Shown here: positions 6,534 to 14,541 of the stretch, piece after piece
Position numbering within the stretch: position 1 is the first letter of the stretch
Layout of the letters: the number at the start of each line of letters is the position of its first letter
Assembly (NCBI GenBank): GCA_021129695.1
Contig: JAJOKU010000167.1
Location: forward strand, 1-19,163
DNA from: a candidate division NPL-UPA2 bacterium
GTDB lineage: Bacteria > NPL-UPA2 > JAGMAN01
Direction of reading: 5' to 3'
Length of the DNA stretch: 19,163 nucleotides
Program-made: the position numbers and the translations under genes
The notes under the pieces: model-generated
The model's database searches: none
The model's input: the letters and a program-made list of their open reading frames with translations, nothing else
What the model was told of the DNA's origin: nothing

Positions 6534-7374
6534 AACAAAGGACACGTCTATGAGTGCTGACGCCGCCGAAGGCAGTGCCGATGGCAAGCGAAAGATAGTG
6601 GCTGAACTGAATATAGATGAGATCAGGCCAAATCGCTATCAGCCAAGGCGAGATTTCGGCAACTTAGAGGAGCTTGTCTCTTCCATAAGGGAGAAGGGAG
6701 TGGTGCAGCCAATCCTGGTCAGGGGCGCTGAGGACGGCTATGAATTGATTGCCGGAGAGAGAAGATGGCGAGCGGCCAAGGAGGCTGGTCTGATGACCAT
6801 TCCCGCCGTTGTCAGAGACATCTCCGAGGGGGGGATGTTGGAGGTATCTTTAATTGAGAACATCCAGAGGGAAGACCTAAATCCAATAGAAGAGGCGGGA
6901 GCTCTGCGCTTACTCATGGATGAATTCAATCTCACCCAGGAGGTGTTGGCCCAGCGTTTGGGAAGGCAGCGCTCGACCCTGGCCAATACCCTTCGCCTGC
7001 TAAATCTTCCTCGGGGAGTGCAAGAAGATGTTTCCCGGGGAAGAATCTCGGCTGGCCATGCTCGAGCCCTCCTCGCCCTTAGGAGTGAAAGAGAGCAGAA
7101 GAAGCTCTGCGCCCGCATCATCCGCCAGGGTCTATCGGTGCGGGAAACGGAGAGATTGGTTGAGGAGAAGTCAGTTCTTCGAAGAAAGTCGCCCAAGGCG
7201 ACCAGTCGTGATCCCCAGATTGTGGCGTTGGAAGCAGAGTTGCGGCGGCGCTTTGGGACGAAGGTAGATATAAAAGAAAGAAATGGAGCGGGCAGGATTA
7301 TCATAGAATACTATTCACATGAGGACCTGGGAAGAATCATGGAAATCTTGGAGCTGTCGGAGACTCTCAAGTGA
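6481..7374 (+). CDS. parB: Chromosome partitioning protein ParB (Spo0J)
   Basis: ParB is the parS-binding CTP-dependent clamp. The N-terminus carries the ParA-contacting LGRGLEALIP. The ParB core runs IDEIRPNRYQPRRDF, then GERRWRA (residues 92-98) and ENIQRE (125-130), which belong to the nucleotide-binding site. A helix-turn-helix follows (LTQEVLAQRLGRQRSTLANTLRLL, about 150-173). The C-terminal dimerisation domain ends the 297 residues. GTG 6481 is preceded by AAAGGAGG nine bases away. Residues 26-38 (ADAAEGSADGKRK) in the flexible linker are encoded by a copy of the palindromic repeat. The stop overlaps a GTG of a small downstream ORF. Confidence 0.96.
   Translation: MERRVLGRGLEALIPEVKTKDTSMSADAAEGSADGKRKIVAELNIDEIRPNRYQPRRDFGNLEELVSSIREKGVVQPILVRGAEDGYELIAGERRWRAAKEAGLMTIPAVVRDISEGGMLEVSLIENIQREDLNPIEEAGALRLLMDEFNLTQEVLAQRLGRQRSTLANTLRLLNLPRGVQEDVSRGRISAGHARALLALRSEREQKKLCARIIRQGLSVRETERLVEEKSVLRRKSPKATSRDPQIVALEAELRRRFGTKVDIKERNGAGRIIIEYYSHEDLGRIMEILELSETLK
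6562..6596 (+). repeat. Short in-frame copy of the GGCAGTGCC repeat in parB
   Basis: GCCGCCGAAGGCAGTGCCG followed by ATGGCAAGCGAAAGAT matches the ends of the longer copies (CCGCCGT[T/A]AGGCAGTGCCG and GTAGGCAAGCGGAAGAT) with the middle part missing. It is read in the same frame as in the response regulators, giving GSADGKRKI against GSAVGKRKI. It lies in the linker between the ParA-contacting tail and the ParB core, where an insertion should be tolerated. Confidence 0.7.
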
Positions 7375-7520
7375 CGGCACTGATTAATGGCTCAGCATTC
7401 TTCGCTTTAGTCATCCTCGCCCTCGCCTTTCATTCCTTGAGAAGGGGGGTAGCTACAGGAATTACGATGTGGCTGAGAACGGAGGAAGGACATACAATTA
7501 GTAGATACCCGAGTTTCTAA
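7371..7520 (+). CDS. Small predicted membrane protein overlapping parB stop
   Basis: A 49-residue ORF begins with GTG at 7371, sharing GTGA with the parB stop codon, so it could be translated by coupling. The sequence MTALINGSAFFALVILALAF is one hydrophobic helix, followed by a basic stretch HSLRRG and a short polar tail. I do not recognise a family. It may be a real small membrane protein or the surviving 5' end of a truncated gene. No independent ribosome binding site is present. Confidence 0.4.
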   Translation: MTALINGSAFFALVILALAFHSLRRGVATGITMWLRTEEGHTISRYPSF

Positions 7521-7564
7521 ATTGCACAGGGGTCTCCACGAGAAGCTCAAAAGTTAGTATCTAC
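7501..7564. repeat. Imperfect inverted repeat upstream of the phosphatase gene
   Basis: GTAGATAC (7501-7508) pairs perfectly with GTATCTAC (7557-7564), and just inside them GAGTTTCT pairs with AGAAGCTC with one mismatch, leaving a loop of about 22 bases. The rest of the 7521-7666 gap shows no gene or convincing promoter. The role is unknown: possible operator, RNA structure or repeat remnant. Confidence 0.45.
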
Positions 7565-7666
7565 AAACAGTGATTTTTGTCGACGAGACAAGAATAATTT
7601 TGGAGCTCAGGTAGATAAATTCACCTTTACTCTTCCCAGGGACCTGAGAGCGGAGGAGAAGAAGAG

Positions 7667-9559
7667 ATGCCTGAGATAGTCTTTGCCAACTTTATCCTGG
7701 CCATCTTAGGCGCTTTTATGGCCGGATTTGCGTGGACCGTTACCCGGAGGAGAAGAAATATTTATCTTTTGGCCGCCTTTGGCAGCTTAGCTTTGGCCGG
7801 TTTCTTCCGGATAGCTTCTTCTATTCACCGGGGGCTATCTGCCTTTAGCCCGGGCCTGGAGTCCTGGGGACTCATCCTTCTTGGATTTGGTTTCTTAAGC
7901 CCGAGGGAAATCACGGAGGAGGCAGGAAGGAGAATGTTTCGGCTTGTCATCCTCCTCTCACTTCTATTTCTTCTGATCACCTTCGGCTTAATCCCAATCG
8001 GGGCCGGATACCTGTTCGCCGTAAGATTTTGGCAGACGGCTTTAACGGCCGGGATTCTAGTTCTTGTTCTTAGGGGTCCCCATGCGAACAAGTTATCTTT
8101 GGGGGTCATCTTCTTCCTCTGGCTGGTCATGGCTCTGTCCGGGGGGGATTTCCGAACCGGGATTCAACTACTCATCTATTTGGGGCTATTCCTGCTCGTC
8201 TATAAAAATATCCTTTTTGACTTCCGGGCCCTTGAGGGAGTGAAAAATAGCCTGGTTAAGGAAAAGGAGGTAATCCTCTCCTTCTTGGAGAGAATTGGAG
8301 CCGCCCTGCATGATGCCTTTAATTTAGATGAAGTCTTAAAGATGATCACGAACTACGCTATGACCAGCTCCCAGGCAAGCGCCGGAGCCATATTCCTGCT
8401 GAGCGAGGACAAGAAGGAGTTGACCGTAGATGTGGTAGAAGGGCTATTTCCTCCTCTGCGTAAGACCATTGATAAGACAGCCACCAAAACCAAATACATC
8501 CTGGAGAAGTTTAAGACTGACCGAATAAAGGTGGGGGAGGGAGTGGTTGGCCAGGTAGCTGAAACAGGCCGCCCCATCCTCATTAAGGATGCCGGGCAGG
8601 ACCCCCGCACCCCCCCGGTAGCAGCAGGTTTTTTAGAGATTAAGACCATGGTAGCAGCTCCCTTGAAGATTAAGGAAGAGGTCCTGGGTGTTATTGCTCT
8701 TGTGAACCGTAAAGACGATGGGTTATTCAGCGAGGTTGATGCTTCACTACTGCATGCCCTGGGGAACCAGGCGGCCATCTCCATCAATAATGCTATGTTA
8801 TATCAGGCCTTATCGGAGAAGAAAAAATTGGAGCAGGAGCTACAAATTGCCCGGGATATTCAGCAGCTTCTACTGCCAGAAAGTGCTCCCAAACTGCAGG
8901 GTTTTGAGTTGGCTTCTTTAGCCCGACCGGCTAAGGAGGTGGGGGGAGATTATTATGACTACATCCAGGTGAGCGAGGATGAGTGGGGTTTGGTCATTGC
9001 CGATGTTTCCGGCAAGGGAGTGCCGGGGGCACTGGTCATGGCTATGGTCCGGAGTATGCTACGGGCCGAGGCCATAGGAAACAGCCGGGCGGCCAAGGTC
9101 CTTTCCAAAGTGAACCGGTCCATTTACCCAGACATAAGAGATGATATGTTTATCAGCCTCTTCTATCTCATCTTAAATACCAAGAAGAGGACTTTAAATT
9201 ATGCCCGGGCTGGGCACGACCCCTCTATCCTCTTCCACGCTGATGATGGCAGATATGAGCTTCTCTTCAGCGATGGGATGGCTCTGGGGGTAGATGAAGG
9301 GCCCCTCTTCAACCAGGCCCTGGAGGAGTTGCAGATTGAGCTTAAGTCAGGAGATGCAGTTATCCTCTATACCGATGGGATAACGGAAGCCATGAACGCC
9401 GACAGCGAGGAATTTGGCCTCCAGAGACTTCTCGACATAGCCAAGAAGGGGGAAGGCTCCTCTGACTTAGTAGCTAAAATCGACCGGGAGGTGAGTCAAT
9501 TCACTGGTGGCATTCCCCAGCGGGATGATATAACGTTGGTGGTGCTTACGGTAAAATGA
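7667..9559 (+). CDS. Membrane-bound GAF-domain PP2C-type (SpoIIE/RsbU) serine phosphatase
   Basis: The 630-residue protein has about seven hydrophobic helices in residues 5-190, a GAF sensor domain (about 205-375, with GEGVVGQVAETGRPILIKDA), a short coiled linker ending ARDIQQLLLPE, and a C-terminal PP2C SpoIIE domain (about 395-630). Metal-binding motifs are GGDYYDY (about residue 425), IADVSGKGVPGAL, RAGHDP, YTDGITEAMN (about 568) and the final QRDDITLVVL. Such enzymes dephosphorylate RsbV/SpoIIAA-type antagonists, and two of these are encoded at 17058 and 18128. It is therefore the likely activating input of a partner-switch, sensing at the membrane or through GAF. ATG 7667 follows GGAGGAGAAG. 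Confidence 0.9.
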   Translation: MPEIVFANFILAILGAFMAGFAWTVTRRRRNIYLLAAFGSLALAGFFRIASSIHRGLSAFSPGLESWGLILLGFGFLSPREITEEAGRRMFRLVILLSLLFLLITFGLIPIGAGYLFAVRFWQTALTAGILVLVLRGPHANKLSLGVIFFLWLVMALSGGDFRTGIQLLIYLGLFLLVYKNILFDFRALEGVKNSLVKEKEVILSFLERIGAALHDAFNLDEVLKMITNYAMTSSQASAGAIFLLSEDKKELTVDVVEGLFPPLRKTIDKTATKTKYILEKFKTDRIKVGEGVVGQVAETGRPILIKDAGQDPRTPPVAAGFLEIKTMVAAPLKIKEEVLGVIALVNRKDDGLFSEVDASLLHALGNQAAISINNAMLYQALSEKKKLEQELQIARDIQQLLLPESAPKLQGFELASLARPAKEVGGDYYDYIQVSEDEWGLVIADVSGKGVPGALVMAMVRSMLRAEAIGNSRAAKVLSKVNRSIYPDIRDDMFISLFYLILNTKKRTLNYARAGHDPSILFHADDGRYELLFSDGMALGVDEGPLFNQALEELQIELKSGDAVILYTDGITEAMNADSEEFGLQRLLDIAKKGEGSSDLVAKIDREVSQFTGGIPQRDDITLVVLTVK

Positions 9560-9563
9560 GGGG

Positions 9564-9730
9564 AGTTCCGTGCATCCCTTCGCTCATTCTCGGCACGCTG
9601 GATGCGTGGTAAAGAGCCGATAACAGACATAGTTCCTCTTGCCAGCGTGCCTCCGAGGGTTTTCTTGCCGCTAAGAGCCACTTAAGTCACGGCGGCAAGA
9701 AAAAATCCGCTCAGGGATAGCACGAAACTT
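9564..9730. repeat. Inverted-repeat element with a nested insertion
   Basis: AGTTCCGTGCATCCCT at the left pairs imperfectly with AGGGATAGCACGAAACT at the right, the same hairpin found compactly at 13627-13667. Here the loop is opened by about 121 bp (9587-9707) flanked by CGCTCA at 9581-9586 and 9708-9713. The insert contains two stem-loops: GGCACGCTGG/CCAGCGTGCC (9592-9601, 9642-9651) and a perfect 12-bp TTTTCTTGCCGC/GCGGCAAGAAAA (9660-9671, 9692-9703). The 6-bp direct repeat suggests target duplication, or deletion between repeats in the short copy. Confidence 0.7.
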
Positions 9731-9733
9731 CAG

Positions 9734-10207
9734 GTGGCTGATAGCAATGGTGGGATAATGGCCGGGGACATGAAAGAGTGCTGCACAGCTGTAGGCACCG
9801 CCGTTAGGCAGTGCCGATTCTCAGGCAGTGCCGTAGGCAAGCGGAAGATTCTAATTGTAGAGGATAGTCCCACTCAGCTCCAGATGACCCAGTTCTTCTT
9901 AGAACAGGGAGGATATGAGGTCATCACGGCCACTTCTGGGGAGGAAGGGGTGAGTAAGGCAGAGGAGGGAAGCCCCGGCCTTATCCTTATGGACATTAAT
10001 ATGCCGGGAATGGATGGATGGGAAGCCACTCGTAGAATCAAGGCTAAGGAGGGAGGAAAACCTATCCCTATTGTTATGCTAACTGACCAGGACAGAGGCG
10101 CCGATGTAGAGAAGGCCCATGAGGTGGGAGCAACTGACTATATTGTTAAACCTTTTACTCCACCAGTTTTGTTAGAAAAGGTAAGGAAGATTCTAAGCCA
10201 AACATAA
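9734..10207 (+). CDS. Single-domain response regulator with repeat-encoded N-terminal tail
   Basis: A receiver (REC) domain with no output domain. After a 35-residue tail it reads KRKILIVEDSPTQ (acidic pocket), LILMDINMPGMDG (phosphoacceptor Asp), PIVMLTD (Thr switch) and YIVKPF (Lys). The GTG start at 9734 gives MADSN, parallel to MADTN of the regulator at 14534, though no good Shine-Dalgarno sequence precedes it; an in-frame ATG at 9758 is an alternative. The tail KECCTAVGTAVRQCRFSGSA comes from the palindromic repeat and is not part of the REC fold. It is probably phosphorylated by the histidine kinase encoded at 12521. Confidence 0.88.
   Translation: MADSNGGIMAGDMKECCTAVGTAVRQCRFSGSAVGKRKILIVEDSPTQLQMTQFFLEQGGYEVITATSGEEGVSKAEEGSPGLILMDINMPGMDGWEATRRIKAKEGGKPIPIVMLTDQDRGADVEKAHEVGATDYIVKPFTPPVLLEKVRKILSQT
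9772..9852 (+). repeat. GGCAGTGCC palindromic repeat, copy in response regulator 1
   Basis: This 81-bp block matches 14551-14631 at 78 positions, while the receiver domains that follow have diverged strongly. It contains TAGGCACCGCCGTTAGGCAGTGCCG, capable of a stem through GGCAC/GTGCC, followed by a second CAGGCAGTGCCG and GTAGGCAAGCGGAAGAT. It is read in-frame as the N-terminal tail. Confidence 0.9.
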
Positions 10208-10214
10208 TAAATAT

Positions 10215-10293
10215 CACAGAGAGCACGGAGCAAGAAAAACTTCTGGGGCCGCGGATTTATAGGATTTATATGTATTTCTCTGTATCCTCTGTG
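10215..10293. repeat. CACAGAG/CTCTGTG imperfect inverted repeat
   Basis: CACAGAGAGCACGGAG (10215-10230) and CTCTGTATCCTCTGTG (10278-10293) are imperfect inverted copies flanking an AT-rich centre with GATTTATAGGATTTATAT. The element fills the 100-base gap before the secretion ATPase gene. It resembles an intergenic repeat rather than a promoter or terminator. Confidence 0.5.
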
Positions 10294-10307
10294 GCTGGGA
10301 GGTTATC

Positions 10308-12138
10308 TTGAGAGATAAATTAGCCGATTTCCTCATTAAGCAGGAAGTTCTCACTGAGAAGCAGTTGGAGGAAGCTCTCAGTGAGAGTAAACTAACTGGC
10401 CGGGGCTGGGAGGAAGTGGCCGAGCGGAAGGGCTGGATTTTGGATGAAGAGTTAGCCCGGAAGAAGGGAGAATGCTTCTCCATACCCTATATAAGCTTGG
10501 CGACTTCAATGGTCAATCCTCAAATTGCCCATCTCCTTCCAGAAGATATAGTCCGTAGCCATAAGGCTGTTCCGGTGGCAATCAAGGGAACCCAGCTTCA
10601 AGTGGCCATGGTCTCGCCTCTAAACTTGGCTCTGCAGGATAGGATGAGACTGCTCACCGGTTATAAGATAAGCCCAATGATTGCTACTGAGAAGGCTCTT
10701 GACCAGGCTATAAGTCAGCACTTTAGCATAAAAGAGGCGGCCAAGCAGACCCTCATTGATATGAGGATGGAGGACCTGAGGGTAGCTGAGGAGGGAGGGG
10801 AGCTATCCATTGAGGAACTGAGGCAGGGGGTGGAAGAGGTCCCGGTGGTCCGCCTGGTGAATTCAGTCATCACCGGGGCAATTAACTCCAAGGCCAGCGA
10901 TATTCACTTAGAGCCTCAGGACCCAGAGATGAGATTGAGGTATCGGGTGGATGGAGTGCTCCACAACATCATGACCATCCCCAAACATGTGGAGCCATCG
11001 GTTGTCTCCCGAATAAAGTTGATGGCCGATATGGATATCACTGAGAGGCGCCGCCCCCAGGATGGACACATCTCCATAAAGCAAGATGGGAAGGACTATG
11101 ACCTGCGTGTCTCCACCCTGCTCACCGTGAACGGGGAGAAGGTGGTAATGAGGATATTGGATCGGTCAAGTTTAATTGTGGAGCTTGATAAGTTAGGTCT
11201 GCCTCCAAAAGATGAAGCTGTCTTCAAGGATTTAGTGGCCAAGCCATATGGGATAATCCTGGTTACCGGGCCCACCGGCAGTGGAAAGACCACCACTTTA
11301 TATGCTGTCCTCAGCCAGTTGAACAGCGTAACGGATAACATTATTACGGTGGAGGACCCGGTAGAGTATGGGTTAGACGGGATTAACCAGGTCCAGATCA
11401 ATCCTCAATCCGGAATAACCTTCTCCAGCGGCCTTCGGACCATATTAACCCAACTTCCGCACTTCGCCAGTTTTCATCTGGCTCTCCGACGGAAGAGCTT
11501 GAAAAAGTGTCGGTAACACATTTTGATTTAGAAAAATGCCTCTCCGTCGGTAGTGAATGTTTATGAACGGGAGATCTGCGGAAGTTGGGATATTAAGGCA
11601 AGATCCAAATGTGATCATGGTGGGGGAGATAAGAGATGTAGAGACGGCTGAGATCGCCATCCATGCCGCTCTCACCGGGCATCTGGTTTTCAGCACTCTG
11701 CACACAAACGATGCCCCGGGAGCAATTGCCCGTCTCATCGATATGGGAATTCAGCCTTTCCTGATTTCCTCCTCGGTCATCGGGGTGGTAGCCCAGAGAT
11801 TGGTTAGAACCATCTGCCCGGATTGTAAAGAGGCTTACGAGCCGCCGGAAGAGGTTTTGAGAGAACTGAGCTTAGAGCCAGAGGCCAGGCTTTACCGGGG
11901 CCGGGGTTGCCAGTACTGTTACCAGAGCGGCTTCCGAGGTAGGTCCGGGGTATTTGAGATAATGAAGGTGAGCGATGAGCTGAGGAGACTGGTCCTTGGA
12001 AAGGAATCGGCCGGGGTAATCAGGGAGGCTGCCGTTAAGGAGGGAATGACCAGCCTGAAGAGGGCTGGCCTGGAGAAGGTGCTAGATGGAATTTCTACTA
12101 TTGATGAGGTTAGGCGAGCTGTTTATGTAGAGGAATAA
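10308..12138 (+). pseudogene. Type II secretion/type IV pilus assembly ATPase (GspE/PilB), split by an insertion
   Basis: Two reading frames are pieces of one GspE/PilB ATPase, which powers assembly of a pilus or pseudopilus at the inner membrane. The first part has a MshEN/T2SSE N-terminal domain, then SDIHLEP, RYRVDGVL and Walker A GPTGSGKTTT (residues 321-330), and runs to FSSGLRTIL. The second part, after 11589, resumes [14 protein letters not shown] (Walker B), then the His-box region [16 protein letters not shown] and a CPDC/CQYC zinc site. Removing the 148 bases 11442-11588/9 (141-bp insert plus one 7-bp repeat) restores an uninterrupted frame. The product should be inactive. The TTG start at 10308 follows GGGAGG. 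Whether it is GspE or PilB cannot be decided. Confidence 0.9.
11449..11589. mobile_element. 141-bp MITE-like element inserted in gspE/pilB
   Basis: The insert has perfect 13-bp terminal inverted repeats, CCCAACTTCCGCA (11449-11461) and TGCGGAAGTTGGG (11577-11589), and is flanked by the direct repeat ATATTAA (11442-11448 and 11590-11596), a 7-bp target duplication. It has no transposase and must have been moved in trans. Its right end, read on the reverse strand, matches the sequence starting at 19006 (CCCAA, one mismatch, TTCCGCAGATCT) and shares internal words CTACCGACG and TGTGTTACCGA with it. I cannot name the IS family. Confidence 0.92.
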
Positions 12139-12521
12139 TGGAGCCGTATACTGTTCCTGAGGGTTTATATATTAGCCAGGTGGCCCGGGTGCTTTTTGGG
12201 GTGGCCATGATCGGATTATTCATCCGGCTTTCCAGGTCACCACTCATTAGAGAAAGGGGATGGAGGTTCATCCGGGTGGGAGCCTGTCTCTTCTTTTGGT
12301 GGAGCCTGAATACTTTTCTCCTCTATTTCTCCGAAAGATTTGTTCATCCCCTCAACTTTACTGGTCATGCCGAGGACTGGAGCCAGAAACTGATCATTAA
12401 TGATGCCCCCTCTACCATCTTCTACATAACCGGGCTCCTTGATCCCCTCTTAGTGGTTTCTGCTACGTTCTTCATCTTCTTAGGCTTAAGGAAGCTGCGG
12501 GCACGGCGGGAGGTGTGGTAA
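12138..12521 (+). CDS. Predicted three-helix membrane protein preceding the histidine kinase
   Basis: A 127-residue protein with hydrophobic helices at about 12-30, 46-64 and 97-118 and a basic C-terminus ([10 protein letters not shown]). The ATG overlaps the ATPase stop by one base, and its own stop overlaps the kinase ATG by one base, so the three are one translational unit. No family is recognised. The immediately following kinase also begins with three membrane helices, so this could be a sensory partner. Confidence 0.75.
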   Translation: MEPYTVPEGLYISQVARVLFGVAMIGLFIRLSRSPLIRERGWRFIRVGACLFFWWSLNTFLLYFSERFVHPLNFTGHAEDWSQKLIINDAPSTIFYITGLLDPLLVVSATFFIFLGLRKLRARREVW

Positions 12522-13612
12522 TGGCAAAGCTTCTTCCCCTGACACCGATCTGGGTTATCAACCTGATTGGGTGCCTTCTTCTGGTTGTCCTCAGTGTCCT
12601 GACAAAGCTTCGAGCCGGTCACCTCTATCAGAGGGAGAGAGAGAACGCTCTCTGGCTTTACCTTAATTGGGTAAGTTTAGCTCTGCTCATCTTTTCTCTA
12701 TCCCGAGCGGCCGGGTATATAGCCGAGAGATTTCTTGTTGCCGCTGGTCAGGTGGAAGTGTGGGAGTTTTTGAAACCTTTCTCCTCTGGAATAAATTCTA
12801 TTAGCTTTCTCATCATTGCCATATTTACCTTAGGTTATAAAAATGCTGAAGAGACACATCAGCATTTATCTGCCCGTAACGCCGAGTTGGAGCAAGCTTA
12901 TGAGAGGATACGTCAGCAAGCCAGGATGAAATCAGACTTCGTCTCCGCCGTTTCTCATGAACTGAGGACACCCCTTACCTCAATCAAAGGTTATGCCTCC
13001 ATTCTCCTTACTGAGAGGTTGGGGAAGATTTCTCCCGTCCAGCGTGAGAGGCTCTCCAAGATAGATAAGCACAGCGATCGATTGACTGCCCTCATCAATG
13101 ACCTCTTAGACCTAGCCCGCATTGAATCCGGAAGAGCAAGGATGGAGATGAAGCCATTAGAGTTGGGAAGGGTAGTTCGCAGCAGCCTCTCCACAGTAGA
13201 AACCCAGGCTGAAGAGCGCGAAATTGAGTTGAAGGCAAGGGTGCCAGAGGGAATATCTGCGGTAATGGCCGATGAGAAAAGCCTGGAACAGATTTTCATT
13301 AACCTCCTGAGTAATGCCATTAAGTATACCAGGGAGGGCGGGGAGGTAACGGTGAGGGCGGTAGAGAACCAGAGTTTCGTCCAGGTGGATGTTGTAGATA
13401 CTGGCATTGGCATCCCGGAGGACTGCCTGGGGAAGGTCTTTGATGAGTTCTTCCGGGTAGGTGGTGAAGCCATGGCCCAGACGAGAGGCACTGGCCTGGG
13501 ATTAGCCCTTGTGAAGAGGATGGTTGAGGCTCATCGGGGGAAGGTCTGGGTGGAGAGCCAGTTGGGGAAAGGTTCTACTTTCAGCTTCACCCTGCCCTTG
13601 GCCCGAACGTAA
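12521..13612 (+). CDS. Membrane sensor histidine kinase (HisKA-HATPase)
   Basis: A 363-residue kinase with three membrane helices (about 10-29, 44-62, 92-106), a coiled linker, and a complete transmitter. The phosphoacceptor His146 lies in [19 protein letters not shown]. The N box is [15 protein letters not shown], the G1 box [11 protein letters not shown], the F box VFDEFFRV and the G2 box [16 protein letters not shown]. No extracytoplasmic sensor domain is visible, so signals may come from the membrane or the preceding membrane protein. ATG 12521 is preceded by GGAGG at seven bases. The nearby single-domain response regulators are the likely phosphate acceptors. Confidence 0.93.
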   Translation: MAKLLPLTPIWVINLIGCLLLVVLSVLTKLRAGHLYQRERENALWLYLNWVSLALLIFSLSRAAGYIAERFLVAAGQVEVWEFLKPFSSGINSISFLIIAIFTLGYKNAEETHQHLSARNAELEQAYERIRQQARMKSDFVSAVSHELRTPLTSIKGYASILLTERLGKISPVQRERLSKIDKHSDRLTALINDLLDLARIESGRARMEMKPLELGRVVRSSLSTVETQAEEREIELKARVPEGISAVMADEKSLEQIFINLLSNAIKYTREGGEVTVRAVENQSFVQVDVVDTGIGIPEDCLGKVFDEFFRVGGEAMAQTRGTGLGLALVKRMVEAHRGKVWVESQLGKGSTFSFTLPLART

Positions 13613-13626
13613 AAAACTGAGTAGGC

Positions 13627-13667
13627 AAGTTCCATACGCCCCTTCGCTCAGGGACAGCACGGAACTT
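13627..13667. repeat. Compact hairpin element related to 9564-9730
   Basis: AAGTTCC (13627-13633) pairs with GGAACTT (13661-13667), with further imperfect pairing of ATACGCCCCT against AGGGACAGCAC around the loop TCGCTC. The same words flank the larger element at 9564-9730, but here CGCTCA occurs once, without insertion. The 13613-13695 gap holds nothing else apart from the next ribosome binding site. Confidence 0.65.
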
Positions 13668-13695
13668 TAGCAGGTGATAAAGTTGGGGGGTTGAG

Positions 13696-14541
13696 ATGAG
13701 AAAGAGCTTGGAAGAGGAAAGGAAGCGTCTACACCAAGAGATAGCAAGCTGTAGCAAGGAGGGGCTGGAGAAGAAACTCTTAGAGTTATCCATTATGTTT
13801 GAGATAGCTCGGGAGGTGAACTCCACCTTAGACCTGGAAGAAGTATTGGGCCTGATCTTAGATCGGGCCGCCGATATCTTAGAAGTAGAACTGGTCTCCC
13901 TTATGTTAGTTGAGGAGGAGACCGGGGAGCTGGTCATCAAGGTGGCCAGAGGCCTGGAGGAGGGGATTGTGAAGACAGCACGGGTGAAGATGGGCGAGAA
14001 TATCTCTGGCTTGGTGGCTGAGAGTGGAGAGCCACTGCTTGTCCCCAACATTGATAAGGACCCTCGTTTTGTCCAGAGAGATGGAGAGAGATACTATAAT
14101 CGTTCCCTGTTGAGCGTTCCCTTAAAGGCAAAAAGGAAGGTGATTGGAGTAATTAATGTCAATAACAAGGCTGATAAAGGGACATTTAATCAAGATGACC
14201 TCCTTCCGCTGACCGCTCTTTCCAACCAGGCAGCCATGGCCATTGAGAATTCCCGCCTGCATGAGCGGGTCCGGAGGAAGGCAGAGGCTCTGGAGGCAGC
14301 CAACCAGGAGTTAAAGAAGGTATCTGAAGAGAAACGAGAATTCGTATCTCAGGTCTCTCATGACCTGAGAACTCCCCTAACTTCCATCAAGGGCTTCACC
14401 TCAATACTTTTAACGGGTAGCTCGGGGGAGCTTACCCAGGGGCAGAAGGAGAAATTAGAGAAGATAGGTAAACACAGCGATCGGTTGACCGCCTTAATCA
14501 AAAACTTAGTAGAGCATTCCAGGGGAGAGAAGGATGGCTGA
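13696..14541 (+). CDS. GAF-HisKA protein without a kinase ATPase domain
   Basis: The 281-residue protein has an N-terminal coiled coil, a GAF domain (about 35-185; GENISGLVAESGEPLLVPNI, LLSVPLKAKRKVIGVINVNN), a second coiled stretch, and a HisKA dimerisation/phosphotransfer domain with His222 in [19 protein letters not shown]. It ends at LIKNLVEHSRGEKDG, exactly where the ATP-binding domain should begin. The HisKA part closely resembles that of the kinase at 12521, including HSDRLTALI. It cannot autophosphorylate by itself; it may be a phosphotransfer or heterodimer partner, or a gene truncated at a domain border. The stop overlaps the next regulator start by 8 bases. ATG follows GGGGGGTTGAG. 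Confidence 0.88.
   Translation: MRKSLEEERKRLHQEIASCSKEGLEKKLLELSIMFEIAREVNSTLDLEEVLGLILDRAADILEVELVSLMLVEEETGELVIKVARGLEEGIVKTARVKMGENISGLVAESGEPLLVPNIDKDPRFVQRDGERYYNRSLLSVPLKAKRKVIGVINVNNKADKGTFNQDDLLPLTALSNQAAMAIENSRLHERVRRKAEALEAANQELKKVSEEKREFVSQVSHDLRTPLTSIKGFTSILLTGSSGELTQGQKEKLEKIGKHSDRLTALIKNLVEHSRGEKDG

Noticed and set aside
9772..9852. CRISPR-type repeat array
   Set aside because: Copies are dispersed over about 14 kb in different genes with no regular spacing or spacers.
11557..12138. The second ATPase reading frame as an independent gene with its own ATG
   Set aside because: The ATG lies inside the inserted element, there is no Walker A motif, and removing the insert joins it precisely to the upstream frame.
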